From Methanosarcina barkeri MS (GTDB taxonomy: Archaea; Halobacteriota; Methanosarcinia; Methanosarcinales; Methanosarcinaceae): a stretch of 64,000 nucleotides of DNA. The position numbers were made by a program, and so were the translations under genes. Shown in pieces: positions 1-10,063 of this stretch (within the stretch, counting starts at the first letter, position 1; each line of letters opens with the position of its first letter). Under the pieces are notes generated by a model that saw only the letters and a list, made by a program, of their open reading frames with translations, was not told the DNA's origin and ran no database searches. The stretch covers positions 3,335,168 through 3,399,167 of the forward strand of contig NZ_CP009528.1 of the NCBI RefSeq assembly GCF_000970025.1, in the 5' to 3' direction.

Positions 1-50
1 AACTGATATTTCAGGGATGAGCTTCCTGCGTTTATTACCAATACCTTCAT
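1..50 (-). CDS. ackA: Acetate kinase, N-terminal fragment cut by window edge
   Basis: Only the first 16 to 17 codons lie in the window. Read on the minus strand from an ATG at 50-48 they give MKVLVINAGSSSLKYQ, the invariant start of acetate kinases. This N-terminal strand belongs to the ASKHA-fold phosphate-binding region. A G-rich stretch about 6 nt upstream can serve as ribosome binding site. It follows pta by about 120 bp on the same strand, the known pta-ack order of Methanosarcina, where the two enzymes convert acetate to acetyl-CoA through acetyl phosphate. The rest lies beyond position 1. Confidence 0.9.
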   Translation of the reverse strand, partial: MKVLVINAGSSSLKYQ

Positions 51-171
51 ATTTAAACCCCAATTCATAGATTGCTTTTAATTTCCGTTTTATATATACA
101 ATAAGGTATTTTATATATGAAAGTCAATAAAAAGCTTTCTAAAATGTTTGTAAATATAGAAACGTTTGAGA

Positions 172-1173
<1,002 letters not shown>

Positions 1174-1424
1174 TCAACCAACCTCCTATATAATTAGAGT
1201 AGTCTAAGTTAGCTGGGTCTTAATATATAAACATACGTAAAATGAATAGAGATATATATAAAAATAATAAATATATAATTAAGACCGCCAACAAAAACTT
1301 ATATACGAACTTTTTTCCTTGAATTACATAACGATCTGTGATATTTGTGGCAGATGGTATACTTAAAACAATTATTACTGATTATACGTGATAAATAATA
1401 TAAAAGAATTTCGGAATGATCTAA
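1174..1424. promoter_or_regulatory. Divergent intergenic promoter region, pta / Isf-like gene
   Basis: This 251-bp AT-rich spacer separates two divergent genes. A TATA-like element, read on the minus strand, lies at about 1220-1232 and is well placed for pta. For the plus-strand flavoprotein, candidate TATA boxes are at about 1298-1305 and 1395-1404. The assignments rest on sequence resemblance and spacing only. Confidence 0.4.
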
Positions 1425-1997
1425 ATGAAGATACTGGGAATTTCAGGCAGTCCACGAAAGGGAAAGAATTGTGAAAAAATGATTTTAACTGCTCTCGAAA
1501 TAGCAAAAGAAAGAGGTTTTGAAACCGATACCGTTTTTATTTCAAACATGGAGATTGCACCCTGTAAAGTATGCGGAGCTTGTGTGGAGAATGACTCATG
1601 TGTAATTGAAGACGATATGGAAGAAGTTTATGAAAAAATGAGATCAGCAGACGGCATAATTGTTGCATCGCCGGTATATATGGGGAATTATCCTGCCCAA
1701 CTTAAAGCTCTTTTTGATAGAAGTGTCCTGCTTCGCCGCAATAACCTTGCACTTAAAAACAAAGTTGGAGCCGCTCTCTCAGTTGGAGGCTCAAGAAACG
1801 GAGGTCAGGAAAAAACCATTCAATCAATCCATGACTGGATGCATATTCACGGTATGATTGTAGTTGGCGATAATTCTCATTTCGGCGGAATAGCCTGGAA
1901 CCCGGTAGAAGAAGACTCCATCGGTATGCAGACCGTTTCCGAAACTGCAAAAAAACTCTATGAGGTTCTGGAACTTATTCAGAATAACAAAAGATAA
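1425..1997 (+). CDS. Iron-sulfur flavoprotein (Isf-like, NADPH-dependent FMN reductase family)
   Basis: A 190-residue flavodoxin-fold protein. The N-terminus MKILGISGSPRKGKN is the typical FMN phosphate-binding loop. Cysteines at 47, 50, 53 and 59 form the compact CX2CX2CX5C motif that holds a [4Fe-4S] cluster in Methanosarcina Isf proteins. The central SPVYMGNYPAQLKALFDR segment is the usual flavin-site signature. Isf family members carry electrons from ferredoxin or reduce O2 and peroxide; which applies here cannot be told. The ATG at 1425 has only a weak upstream GGAA. It is divergent from pta. Confidence 0.85.
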   Translation: MKILGISGSPRKGKNCEKMILTALEIAKERGFETDTVFISNMEIAPCKVCGACVENDSCVIEDDMEEVYEKMRSADGIIVASPVYMGNYPAQLKALFDRSVLLRRNNLALKNKVGAALSVGGSRNGGQEKTIQSIHDWMHIHGMIVVGDNSHFGGIAWNPVEEDSIGMQTVSETAKKLYEVLELIQNNKR

Positions 1998-2211
1998 GAA
2001 TCAAATGAAAAGCTGTAAATAGAGAAGGATGAAGATAACGAAGATAAAGAAGGATGAAGATAGCAAAAAAATCGAGGAAAAGAATCTTCGATTTTTGCAG
2101 GCTGTACTCTGGGCATACATTGTATAATATAATATTATGATACATTTAAATAAATGCTTGAAATCCTTCGAGTGAAAAATATTCAGGTAGAATAACCTGA
2201 AACTTACCTTT

Positions 2212-4041
2212 TTGTTCAAGAAAAAGGAAGAGATAAAAGGATTTAAGAGGTACGAGTTTTTGGAAGTTAGTCCAGAGCACATATCGGCATTTCACAATGT
2301 AAAAAAACATCCCAAGATCACCGAGTATATTACCCGGTTTGATACCGAAACTACCAAGGTCAATTCAATTGCTATTATAATCGGGCTCCTTACAGGGTTC
2401 GTGATAGGAGTTTATGACCAGACTCTCCAGTACAGCAATACTTTTCTGGGTATGCAGCAAGGGTCCCCGTTACACGAGTTCCCAAACTATTATGTGTTAT
2501 TCGTGCCAGCCCTTGGAGGGTTGCTGGTAGGAATAATCTCCCATTTTCTGATGAAAAAGAAGTACGGCGTTGACGGACTTATAGAAACCGTAACCCTCCG
2601 TGGAGCAAGGCTTAATCTCAAGGATGTTTTTCTGGAGATTTTTACTTCAATAATCACAATCAGTTCAGGAGGTGCGCTGGGAAAGGAAGCACCTGGAATC
2701 CTTGCAGGAGCCGGGACTGGGGCTTTTCTCGGGAAAATCCTGAAGAGCCCTGAAAGGCAGCTTCAGATACTTCTAGGTTGCGGAGCTGCTGGCGGAATTG
2801 CGGCTGCATTTAATGCCCCTCTTGCGGGAGTCGTCTTTGTAGTAGAAGTGATTTACGGGGAACTTGAAACCAGGACCTTTATTCCGATAGTTATCTCCTC
2901 GGTCTTTGCAACCCTTGTCTCAAGCACACTTTTCGGGGTTAAACCTATAGAAATCCCTTCCTACGAAATGGTAAGTCCCTACAAAGAACTCGGGCTCTAC
3001 CTTGTGCTCGGGCTTCTTGCAGGGTTTATCTCTACACTACTTATCAGGACGCTTTACCACACAAAAGATATTTTTTCGGAAATTCCTCTCCATCCTGTAT
3101 TCAAACCTGCCCTGGGAGGGCTCGCAGTAGGTGCAATAGGCCTTTTTTACCCCAGAGTTCTCGGAATGGGATATGATGTAATAACAGACGCACTCAACAA
3201 CCAGCTTACTTTCAAGCTCCTGCTAATCCTGCTCTTTTTAAAGATCCTCGCTTTTTCCCTGAGTCTAGGCTCTGGAGGCTCAGGAGGAACGATTGTTCCT
3301 TCCCTTTTTACAGGTGCAATGCTGGGAGGAGCTTTCTGGACAATCGCAAACTTGTTTTTCCCGGGGATTGTAGCCGAGCAAGGGGCATATGCTATGGTTG
3401 GGATGGGTGCGGTCTTTGCCGGAACTGCCAGGGCCCCCCTTACAGCCATCCTGATCCTATTTGAGATTACAAGGGATTATAATATGATTCTTCCTCTCAT
3501 GTTTGCCTGCGTCCTCAGCAATGTGATGTCAAATGCCCTTTATCCGGAGTCCATTTTCACGGAGGGCCTACGCAGGAGAGGGTTTAAAATCCGAAAAGGC
3601 AGAGAAGTGGACATTATGAGCTCCATGCTTGTAAAAGATGCCATGATCACGTATGTCCAGACAGTTTCTGAGGAGAAGAGTGTTGAGACACTGACGGCCC
3701 TAATGCAGGTAAGCCGCCACGTAGGCTTTCCAGTCCTTGATTCCAAAGGCAAACTTTCAGGTATAGTAACCCTTTCAGACCTACGGAGCAAAGTAAAGTC
3801 AGGAGACGTTGACAAAAAAGTGAAGGATATAGCCACCCGGCGTCTGGAAGTTGCCTACCCTGATGAAACCCTTGACGCGGTCCTCAAACGCTTCGCTTCA
3901 AAACAAATAGGCAGGCTTCCAGTTGTGGACAGAGAGGACAAGACCAAACTCCTAGGTCTTATTACCCGAAGCGACATCGTAAATGCATATAACAAGAAAG
4001 TCGTGGAAAAAGTTCGGGTACACACCGAAGATACATACTGA
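2212..4041 (+). CDS. CLC-family chloride channel/transporter with C-terminal CBS pair
   Basis: A 609-residue membrane protein. An N-terminal soluble stretch of about 50 residues precedes the CLC core. CLC selectivity signatures are present: SSGGALGKEAPG, with the gating glutamate of the GKEGP-type motif, and GSGGSGGTIVPSLF. After the membrane part (to about residue 450) two CBS domains follow, starting at MLVKDAMITYV and VKDIATRRLEV, which usually bind adenine nucleotides. The position matching the internal proton glutamate (E203 of E. coli ClcA) is valine, in VVFVVEVI. Transport of chloride or another anion is expected. The start is TTG at 2212 with no clear ribosome site; no upstream ATG exists in frame, so the start is uncertain. 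Confidence 0.88.
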   Translation: MFKKKEEIKGFKRYEFLEVSPEHISAFHNVKKHPKITEYITRFDTETTKVNSIAIIIGLLTGFVIGVYDQTLQYSNTFLGMQQGSPLHEFPNYYVLFVPALGGLLVGIISHFLMKKKYGVDGLIETVTLRGARLNLKDVFLEIFTSIITISSGGALGKEAPGILAGAGTGAFLGKILKSPERQLQILLGCGAAGGIAAAFNAPLAGVVFVVEVIYGELETRTFIPIVISSVFATLVSSTLFGVKPIEIPSYEMVSPYKELGLYLVLGLLAGFISTLLIRTLYHTKDIFSEIPLHPVFKPALGGLAVGAIGLFYPRVLGMGYDVITDALNNQLTFKLLLILLFLKILAFSLSLGSGGSGGTIVPSLFTGAMLGGAFWTIANLFFPGIVAEQGAYAMVGMGAVFAGTARAPLTAILILFEITRDYNMILPLMFACVLSNVMSNALYPESIFTEGLRRRGFKIRKGREVDIMSSMLVKDAMITYVQTVSEEKSVETLTALMQVSRHVGFPVLDSKGKLSGIVTLSDLRSKVKSGDVDKKVKDIATRRLEVAYPDETLDAVLKRFASKQIGRLPVVDREDKTKLLGLITRSDIVNAYNKKVVEKVRVHTEDTY

Positions 4042-4192
4042 AGATGCGTATTGAAGATACACTGAAGATGTGTATTGAAGATACATACTGAAGATGCGTA
4101 TTGAAGATACACTGAAGATGTGTATTGAAGATATATACTCAAGATGCGTATTGAAGATATATACTCAAGATGCGTATTGAAGATATATACTG
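4026..4192. repeat. Tandem array of 24-26 bp units across the clc stop codon
   Basis: Six to seven copies of a unit close to ACTGAAGATGCGTATTGAAG plus a short ATAC or ATATAT tail. The first copy lies in the last codons of clc, and later copies run into the spacer before the NACHT-HEAT gene. Because the unit contains ATG, the array produces a run of false start codons for the next gene. Confidence 0.9.
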
Positions 4193-4275
4193 AAAGCAGT
4201 AAACCTAAAAAAGGTCCCCTGACAAAAGGAATAGAATCTGGAAAGGAAACACCATTTATAGATTGTGGGGGACAC

Positions 4276-7200
4276 ATGCCTGAGTCCATAACTGAAAGCA
4301 GCTCAAAAGGGAACCTGGGAACATACCTGAAAAACGTAATACTGGAAGATAGGGATAAAGTCTGTAACTACGTAGAATTATCTGCCAGAGAAATACTACC
4401 AATCACGCGCAGGCTTTTCGAAGAAAAGGTTTCCCTTGCCTACGACTTCAAGATATCACAAATTGTGGAAAAAGAAAGGCACCTGATAATTTACGGGGAA
4501 GCAGGTTCGGGAAAGACAAGCACCCTTAAGTGGCTGAGTAATGTCTATGCTAGGGAACGCCTACTGAAAAAAGAGGGATCTGTTCCAATATATATAGCAC
4601 TTGATTCCTATGTTAAAGGCTCTTTTTATAATTATTTAAAAATACAGGTAACAAAAAAAGGTATTTCTGAGACGGATTTTAAGAAACTGCTAGAAGGAGA
4701 AGGAAAATTACTGCTGTTACTGGACGGGCTTGACCTGCTTATGCCTTCAGAGAATTTCTCTCCTTTTGATGAGATCTCCGACTTTATTTCCGAGTATGAA
4801 GCCTGTAGATATGTTATTGCCTCAAGACCCGAACCTTCTGATAGCTTAAAAAGCACATTTGCACTTTCCGAACTTGAAAAATTGACCGATGAAAATATCA
4901 GGCTGTTCATAGAAAAGAACGTCACAAATAAAAGACAGGCAAAGCTTTTAAAGGTCAGGAGCCTGGGTGAGACTCAGTCACAGTCGATTCTTCAGAATCC
5001 TCTGATGCTTTATCTCTGGCTCAAACTTTCAACTGCGCATATGGGGACAAGAGAAAAAACGGAAGACATCCAGCACTTTACTCTTTTTGACTCTATTCCC
5101 TCCAACAGGGCAGAAATCTATCAGGCACTCATTTTGGAACTTTTTAAAGATTACAGGATAAGAGAGGAGTTTTTTAGATCCCAGACCCAGCTGCCTCTAA
5201 GAGTAAGCTTTGAGAATACAAATTTGGAGAGAGAACCTGATGGAAAAACAGATTCTCAAGAACCCAGTGCCGAAAGAACAGGCTTTCAGGGGCTAAATAC
5301 TGGGAAAGTAGATTATCAGGAGCCGAATACCGAAAGAACAGATATTGAAAATGTCCTTATGAACCTGGCCTTCAAACTCCAGTGCAGGAATAAGATTTCA
5401 TGTAAGTATAGCTATGCCCTTGAAGTGGCAGAAGCATATATGGAATCCAGCAGGTCTGGAAGGATTGCAGAGTGCAGAAAATCTGGAAGGATTACAGAAT
5501 GCAGAAAATCTGGAAAGATTATAGAGCACAGCAAGTCTGGTAGAGTAAGGGCAGGGAAACTCCTTCAGACCTGCTTAGAGCTCGGACTCCTGATAAGAAA
5601 GAGGTCCGAAGTAAGGTTCGGAATAGATCGAACTTTTCAGGAATATTTTGCGGCTTTAAAGCTGAAAACTTACTTTGAAAACGGGATGGACATTTCAAAA
5701 TCATTAAGGAATCCGAGATGGGAGAATGTGATAATGCTCACCTCGGATTTGCTCGAATCAGAAGAAGAACTTGTAAATTCAATGAGCTCAAGCGGAAACT
5801 TATATCTGGCTTCAAAGTGCGCTGTGAGAGCCAGCCCGGAAACAAAAGAAAAACTATGTGCTTTGCTTGCCAGGAAACTTGACAGCAGGTATACTATAGA
5901 AAAAGTAAAGGCTGTTCAGAGCCTTGGAAGGCTAGGAACCTGTGGGATCAGGGCCAATACTGGAGCACTTAAGGATAAAGATATCAGGGTAAAAAGAGAA
6001 ACTGCGAAAGTGCTTGGGGAAACCAGGTCCGAGATGGCACTTATTCCGCTTGAGACTGCAGTTGGGGATGCAGATTATTCTGTGCGGATAGAAGCCGTAA
6101 AGTCTCTTGGCTTAATAGGGTCCGAAAGAGCAATAGAACTGCTCAGGGACACATTTAAAGATCATAATCGGGCTGTCCGGCTGGAAGCTGCAAATGCGCT
6201 AATGCAGATTGGATCTGAAAAAGCGCTGGAAGTCCTTATTTCCGCACTTGGGGCTAAAGACGATTTTGTCCGGATTGGAGCTGTAGGAGCTCTTGGAAGG
6301 ATAAACTCCAGACAAGCAGCAGAAGCTCTAATAAAAGCATTTCAGGAAGAAGACAAACTTGTCCGGCTGGGAGCTGCCGAAGCCCTGGGCCGGATGGGAT
6401 CGGAAAGGGCTGTTGAACCGTTTGTAGATGCCCTTGAAGATAATGATGAATTTGTGCGCTGGATCGCTACAAAAGCGCTTGGAGAAATCAAATCAGACAA
6501 AACTTCCGGCACATTCGTCAATATGCTTGGGGATAAAAGCCGTTTCGTCCGAAGAGAAGCTGCAAAAGCCCTCGGGGGAGTAGGGTCCGAAGAAACACTT
6601 GACCCCCTTGTTTTTGCACTCTCGGATGAGGACGAGTTTGTAAGAAAGACAGCCGTAGAATCCCTTGGAGAAATAAAGTCTGAGAAAGCTGCTAAAACCC
6701 TGATAAATAAACTCCAGGACAACAGCCATTTAGTCCGACTGGAAGCCGCAAAGGCTCTGGGAATGATGAAAGTCAGAAAAGCCATTGCTCCGCTGCTTTT
6801 TGCCCTCGGAGATGAAAACCGCTTTGTCAGGAAGGAAGCTGCAAATGCACTAGGACAACTGGAGTGCGAAAAAGTCCTTGACCCCCTTATCAGGATTTTT
6901 AAGTCTCAGGACCCTTTCACAAGACAGGGAGCAGTAAGAGCCCTTGGCCAGATAAATCCCTATGGGATTCCTGATTGCATATCAAACCAAATATTTGATT
7001 TCATTGATAACGCCCTGAAAGACGAAGATAAACTTGTGCGAAAAGAAACAGCAAAAGCCCTGCAAAGCCTATCTGAAAGCAGGAGCGAAAGAGCGTTTGA
7101 ATCCCTGATCAGTGCCCTTGATAACGAGGACGATGAAGTCAGGAGGCTTGCAGCCGGGTCCCTGAACCTTTTTGATTGTGAAAAAGCTATCCCTCCGCTG

Positions 7201-7782
7201 GTCAGTGCCCTCAAGTCCAGAGACGCAACCGTGCGCCGGTTTGCTGCCTACACCCTCGGCCAGATCAAATCAAAAGAAGTCCTCCAGCCCTTGATAGATG
7301 TTCTGGTTTTTGATACTGATGGCTTTGTAAAAGAAGAAGCTGCAAAAGCCCTTGGAAAAATAAAATCCAGCCAAGCTATAGAACCTCTTATTGATGCACT
7401 GATGGACCAGAAAAATAAAGGAAGATCAGGAGCAGCCGAAGCTCTCGGCCAGATTAAAGCCGAAAACGCAATTGATCACCTTATTGCCGCCCTTACGGAT
7501 ACGGATGATTTTACGCGGTTGGCTGCTGCAAAAGCCCTCGGCAGGATAAAACCTGAAAAGGCCGTCGGACCCCTTATCAACAGCCTTTATGATTGTAACC
7601 GCTTCGTAAAAGCCGAAGTAGCCGGAACCCTCAAAAAGATATGTACTGAAGAGGACAGGCCACGTTTGCAGGCTTTACTTGACTCGGAAGACGATTTTAC
7701 GGCAAATCTCGCTTTTGAGATCCTGGAAAGCATTGAAATGGAGGAAATCTTAAAAACTGAGCTGTTTTTAGATTGGGAATGA
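4276..7782 (+). CDS. NACHT-type NTPase with C-terminal HEAT (PBS-lyase-like) repeats
   Basis: A protein of 1168 residues from the ATG at 4276, which has a strong GGGGGA about 4 nt upstream; the same frame opens at 4144, inside a repeat array, and is less likely. Residues 74-81 are a Walker A (GEAGSGKT) and about 145-153 a Walker B (LLLLLDGLD), the NACHT/STAND layout. Residues about 310-360 and 405-445 carry low-complexity repeats, including a 9-residue unit like SGRITECRK. From about residue 540 to the end there are some 18 to 20 HEAT units of the form VRxEAAKALGxIGSExAxxPLIxAL. STAND ATPases sense a ligand with such repeats and act through an N-terminal effector; no effector domain is visible in the short N-terminus. 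Signalling or defence is an inference. Confidence 0.85.
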   Translation: MPESITESSSKGNLGTYLKNVILEDRDKVCNYVELSAREILPITRRLFEEKVSLAYDFKISQIVEKERHLIIYGEAGSGKTSTLKWLSNVYARERLLKKEGSVPIYIALDSYVKGSFYNYLKIQVTKKGISETDFKKLLEGEGKLLLLLDGLDLLMPSENFSPFDEISDFISEYEACRYVIASRPEPSDSLKSTFALSELEKLTDENIRLFIEKNVTNKRQAKLLKVRSLGETQSQSILQNPLMLYLWLKLSTAHMGTREKTEDIQHFTLFDSIPSNRAEIYQALILELFKDYRIREEFFRSQTQLPLRVSFENTNLEREPDGKTDSQEPSAERTGFQGLNTGKVDYQEPNTERTDIENVLMNLAFKLQCRNKISCKYSYALEVAEAYMESSRSGRIAECRKSGRITECRKSGKIIEHSKSGRVRAGKLLQTCLELGLLIRKRSEVRFGIDRTFQEYFAALKLKTYFENGMDISKSLRNPRWENVIMLTSDLLESEEELVNSMSSSGNLYLASKCAVRASPETKEKLCALLARKLDSRYTIEKVKAVQSLGRLGTCGIRANTGALKDKDIRVKRETAKVLGETRSEMALIPLETAVGDADYSVRIEAVKSLGLIGSERAIELLRDTFKDHNRAVRLEAANALMQIGSEKALEVLISALGAKDDFVRIGAVGALGRINSRQAAEALIKAFQEEDKLVRLGAAEALGRMGSERAVEPFVDALEDNDEFVRWIATKALGEIKSDKTSGTFVNMLGDKSRFVRREAAKALGGVGSEETLDPLVFALSDEDEFVRKTAVESLGEIKSEKAAKTLINKLQDNSHLVRLEAAKALGMMKVRKAIAPLLFALGDENRFVRKEAANALGQLECEKVLDPLIRIFKSQDPFTRQGAVRALGQINPYGIPDCISNQIFDFIDNALKDEDKLVRKETAKALQSLSESRSERAFESLISALDNEDDEVRRLAAGSLNLFDCEKAIPPLVSALKSRDATVRRFAAYTLGQIKSKEVLQPLIDVLVFDTDGFVKEEAAKALGKIKSSQAIEPLIDALMDQKNKGRSGAAEALGQIKAENAIDHLIAALTDTDDFTRLAAAKALGRIKPEKAVGPLINSLYDCNRFVKAEVAGTLKKICTEEDRPRLQALLDSEDDFTANLAFEILESIEMEEILKTELFLDWE

Positions 7783-8131
7783 ATCAGAAAGGCGTAGCAA
7801 AGCTGAATGAAGAAAATAAAGAATTTATTTGAACTAGAAAAACGGAAATAAGGAAGTAACAACGGAAAAAAGAAAAAGCAGAAAAAAAATCAAATTGGCG
7901 GGGAAAATCTTACTAAATATAACCTGTTGTAACAATATACAAAATTTCATTCATTAGTTTCCGTAACTCTTTACGAGGTTTTTCTGTATGTGATTTCTAT
8001 GAAGGAAAGGTGATGGTGATGCTCCATGATTTCAATAGAACATCATCGATTTTATGTATCTGTATATATATGCAGATATATATTGCTAAATTTATAATAT
8101 ATAGCGTATATCTATTTTGAGATCGGCTTTT
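7783..8131. other. Intergenic, convergent; no gene seen
   Basis: AT-rich spacer between the ends of two convergent genes. A run of alternating TA steps at about 8040-8120 can form hairpins. I see no coding potential, and no clear terminator was identified. Confidence 0.4.
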
Positions 8132-8737
8132 TCATTTTGACTTACTAAATCTACATCTAACTAACTCTTCCCAGCTTCTCCTTGCTCCCAAGCCTAAGTC
8201 GACTATTTTAGCTTTAATTTCTTCTGAAGGATTACCTACCAAATTTTTCATACGATGCTCTCCATCGAATGGAGAATAAAAATACTTGTAATCCTCTGCA
8301 AGGACTTCTTTGTCACAATGATACCAGTCTTTTGAATAATCTGGAGCAAAATTATCCAGATCTAGTCCTCTCATCCGGTAATAATCTAGTGGCATCCTTT
8401 CTTTCCATATATCCTGCTCAAAGTTTTCGATCATATAGCCCAAGGTCCAATGATGCCCAAACTCATGTGCTAACGTTTTCTTCATATCTTCTAGAGTCTT
8501 CAGATATGTGGCATTGAGAATTATCACTGCTTTTACATTTCTCTTGTCAAGCCCAACTTCGTCCCATTGAGCAGTCCAATAGCCCTTGTAGCCCGTATCT
8601 CCATCCGCCCTTATCTTGACGTATTCAAGCCACGGTGTTTCTACTTGAGTGCAAAGACACTCATCAACAACGAAATTCTTCAGTTCGTGGAACTCCTCTG
8701 TTGAAAGTGCACCCGCCTCGTCTACGAGATTGATCAT
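8132..8737 (-). CDS. Putative zinc-dependent peptidase (HEFGHH protein)
   Basis: A 201-residue soluble protein of unknown family. Residues 91-95 are HEFGH, an HExxH zinc motif in a helix after the hydrophobic strand VKAVIILNA, as in many metallopeptidases. Further acidic residues follow at about 140-146 (CDKEVLAEDY), one of which could be a third zinc ligand. No signal peptide or membrane segment is visible. Its ATG overlaps the last codons of the 83-residue gene upstream (8734-8737, ATGA), so the two are probably translationally coupled. Phage-related or toxin-linked peptidases often look like this, but that is only inference. Confidence 0.6.
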   Translation of the reverse strand: MINLVDEAGALSTEEFHELKNFVVDECLCTQVETPWLEYVKIRADGDTGYKGYWTAQWDEVGLDKRNVKAVIILNATYLKTLEDMKKTLAHEFGHHWTLGYMIENFEQDIWKERMPLDYYRMRGLDLDNFAPDYSKDWYHCDKEVLAEDYKYFYSPFDGEHRMKNLVGNPSEEIKAKIVDLGLGARRSWEELVRCRFSKSK

Positions 8738-8985
8738 TCAAAATCCTCCTCCCTGGCCGGGCCTGTTGACATAATCACACGTTTGCCCTTTACTTTAGTC
8801 TTCTCACTTTTTTCTTCCATTCTCATCCAGACATCTCGAGTGACGCCTGTTACTTTTACTTCTCCCATGGGAGGTTTTGGCATCTCTTTTTGCTCCAGGA
8901 GTTTCTCGATATCTGAGACATCTTTTCCGGCTGCTTTTGCATCCTTTTTTATTTTCTCTAGTTCTTCCCTAGTTATTGGTTCCAT
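8734..8985 (-). CDS. Small hypothetical protein, first gene of a two-gene unit
   Basis: An 83-residue charged protein. The first half (residues 5-32) is Lys/Glu-rich and predicted helical, possibly a short coiled coil; the second half contains VKVTGVTRDVWMRMEE. No known domain recognised. It ends in an ATGA overlap with the HEFGHH protein gene, which points to joint function, for example a regulator or inhibitor of the peptidase. The ATG at 8985 is preceded by a weak GGAG in the minus-strand reading (TTGGAGTTGGTGGT). Confidence 0.6.
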   Translation of the reverse strand: MEPITREELEKIKKDAKAAGKDVSDIEKLLEQKEMPKPPMGEVKVTGVTRDVWMRMEEKSEKTKVKGKRVIMSTGPAREEDFE

Positions 8986-10063
8986 ACCACCAACTCCAAT
9001 CTTTATATTTTTCTTTTAATTAAAATTCTAGTGTTTTTATACTCACGTTTAGTAGCAATTTGCTATCTTGTCAAAATATTAATATAATGTGATTAAATAA
9101 TAAAATAATTATATAAAAAGATTAAAGAAAATAAATTCAGAATAATAGGCTCTTTGTTATTTTGAGTGGGTATTTAATAACAACTCCTAATGCGGAAATC
9201 GTCTACTGATGCATGATTGGTGTTTTCAGGATAAAATGTCCAACCCGGCTTTTGATTGAGTTTTAATGCTTTTGCAATATTATGGCTCTCAAAACGCCAA
9301 AATAACCGGTAAAGAATGATGGCAGACGTTATTTCTATCACGTTGGAATAATAACAACTGAATACAAATGGGTGCTCAAAGGATTAACGAAGAGTATAAA
9401 ACAATTTCATTTGAACCAGAGAAATAAAAATAAGTACAAAATTAACCCGTGAAACCATATTCGCCATATTTGGTCGTCTTTGTCACGCTCGACGCAGGAG
9501 AGCGGCGTTTCCAAAGTAGAGAAATGAATAAAAAAACTATGTATCCCAAATTTAACAGAAGCGTATATTGTATAATGTCTGAACGGGCTTCATGCTTCTG
9601 CTTTCTTCATACTATTCAAAGTTTTATCCCGCATCTTATGATTTTTTGACATTTTTTATTTTACCAAAATGTACTGTGTCGATACAACGTGTTTTGTGTA
9701 ATAAAATACTGTATTGATAGCAGAATCTGTCAAATTAGGGATGTATAGAAGATGAAAATAATAAAAATAACTTTTAAGCACAAAAACGCTAATGATTTTT
9801 TTCAAAATAAACCAGTCACTCATATTCAGTTTTTTAAACAGACATTTTTTTTCTGTTCACCCCAGTTGGACTGATTATATTAATTCAAATTTTGATTTTT
9901 TACAAATCACTTGTAGATTAAAAAGGCTTATGCCAATTGCAGGTTCATTTCAATTTAATTCAAAAATTCTGCTTGAGAATTTCGTATAGATGTAGTCGAA
10001 AATATCATGTAAAAACATAAGCCTTTTTTGTGGTATAAGATATATATTCTAAAAAATAACAAT
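8986..10063. other. Long AT-rich intergenic region
   Basis: About 1.1 kb without a credible gene. Reading frames near 9449-9649 and 9792-9989 have poor codon usage and no ribosome sites. The stretch 9230-9520 is less AT-rich than its flanks and could be a decayed insertion element or gene, but I could not identify it. Confidence 0.35.

Noticed and set aside
4144-4275. Longer N-terminus of the NACHT-HEAT protein
   Set aside because: These codons lie in the tandem repeat array, whereas the ATG at 4276 has a strong ribosome site.
6342-7214. Minus-strand frames antisense to the HEAT repeats
   Set aside because: Repeated shadow frames of the coding strand; Ser/Leu-rich with no independent signals.
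9449-9989. Short plus-strand frames in the 9-10 kb gap
   Set aside because: Poor codon use, no ribosome sites and no recognisable protein.
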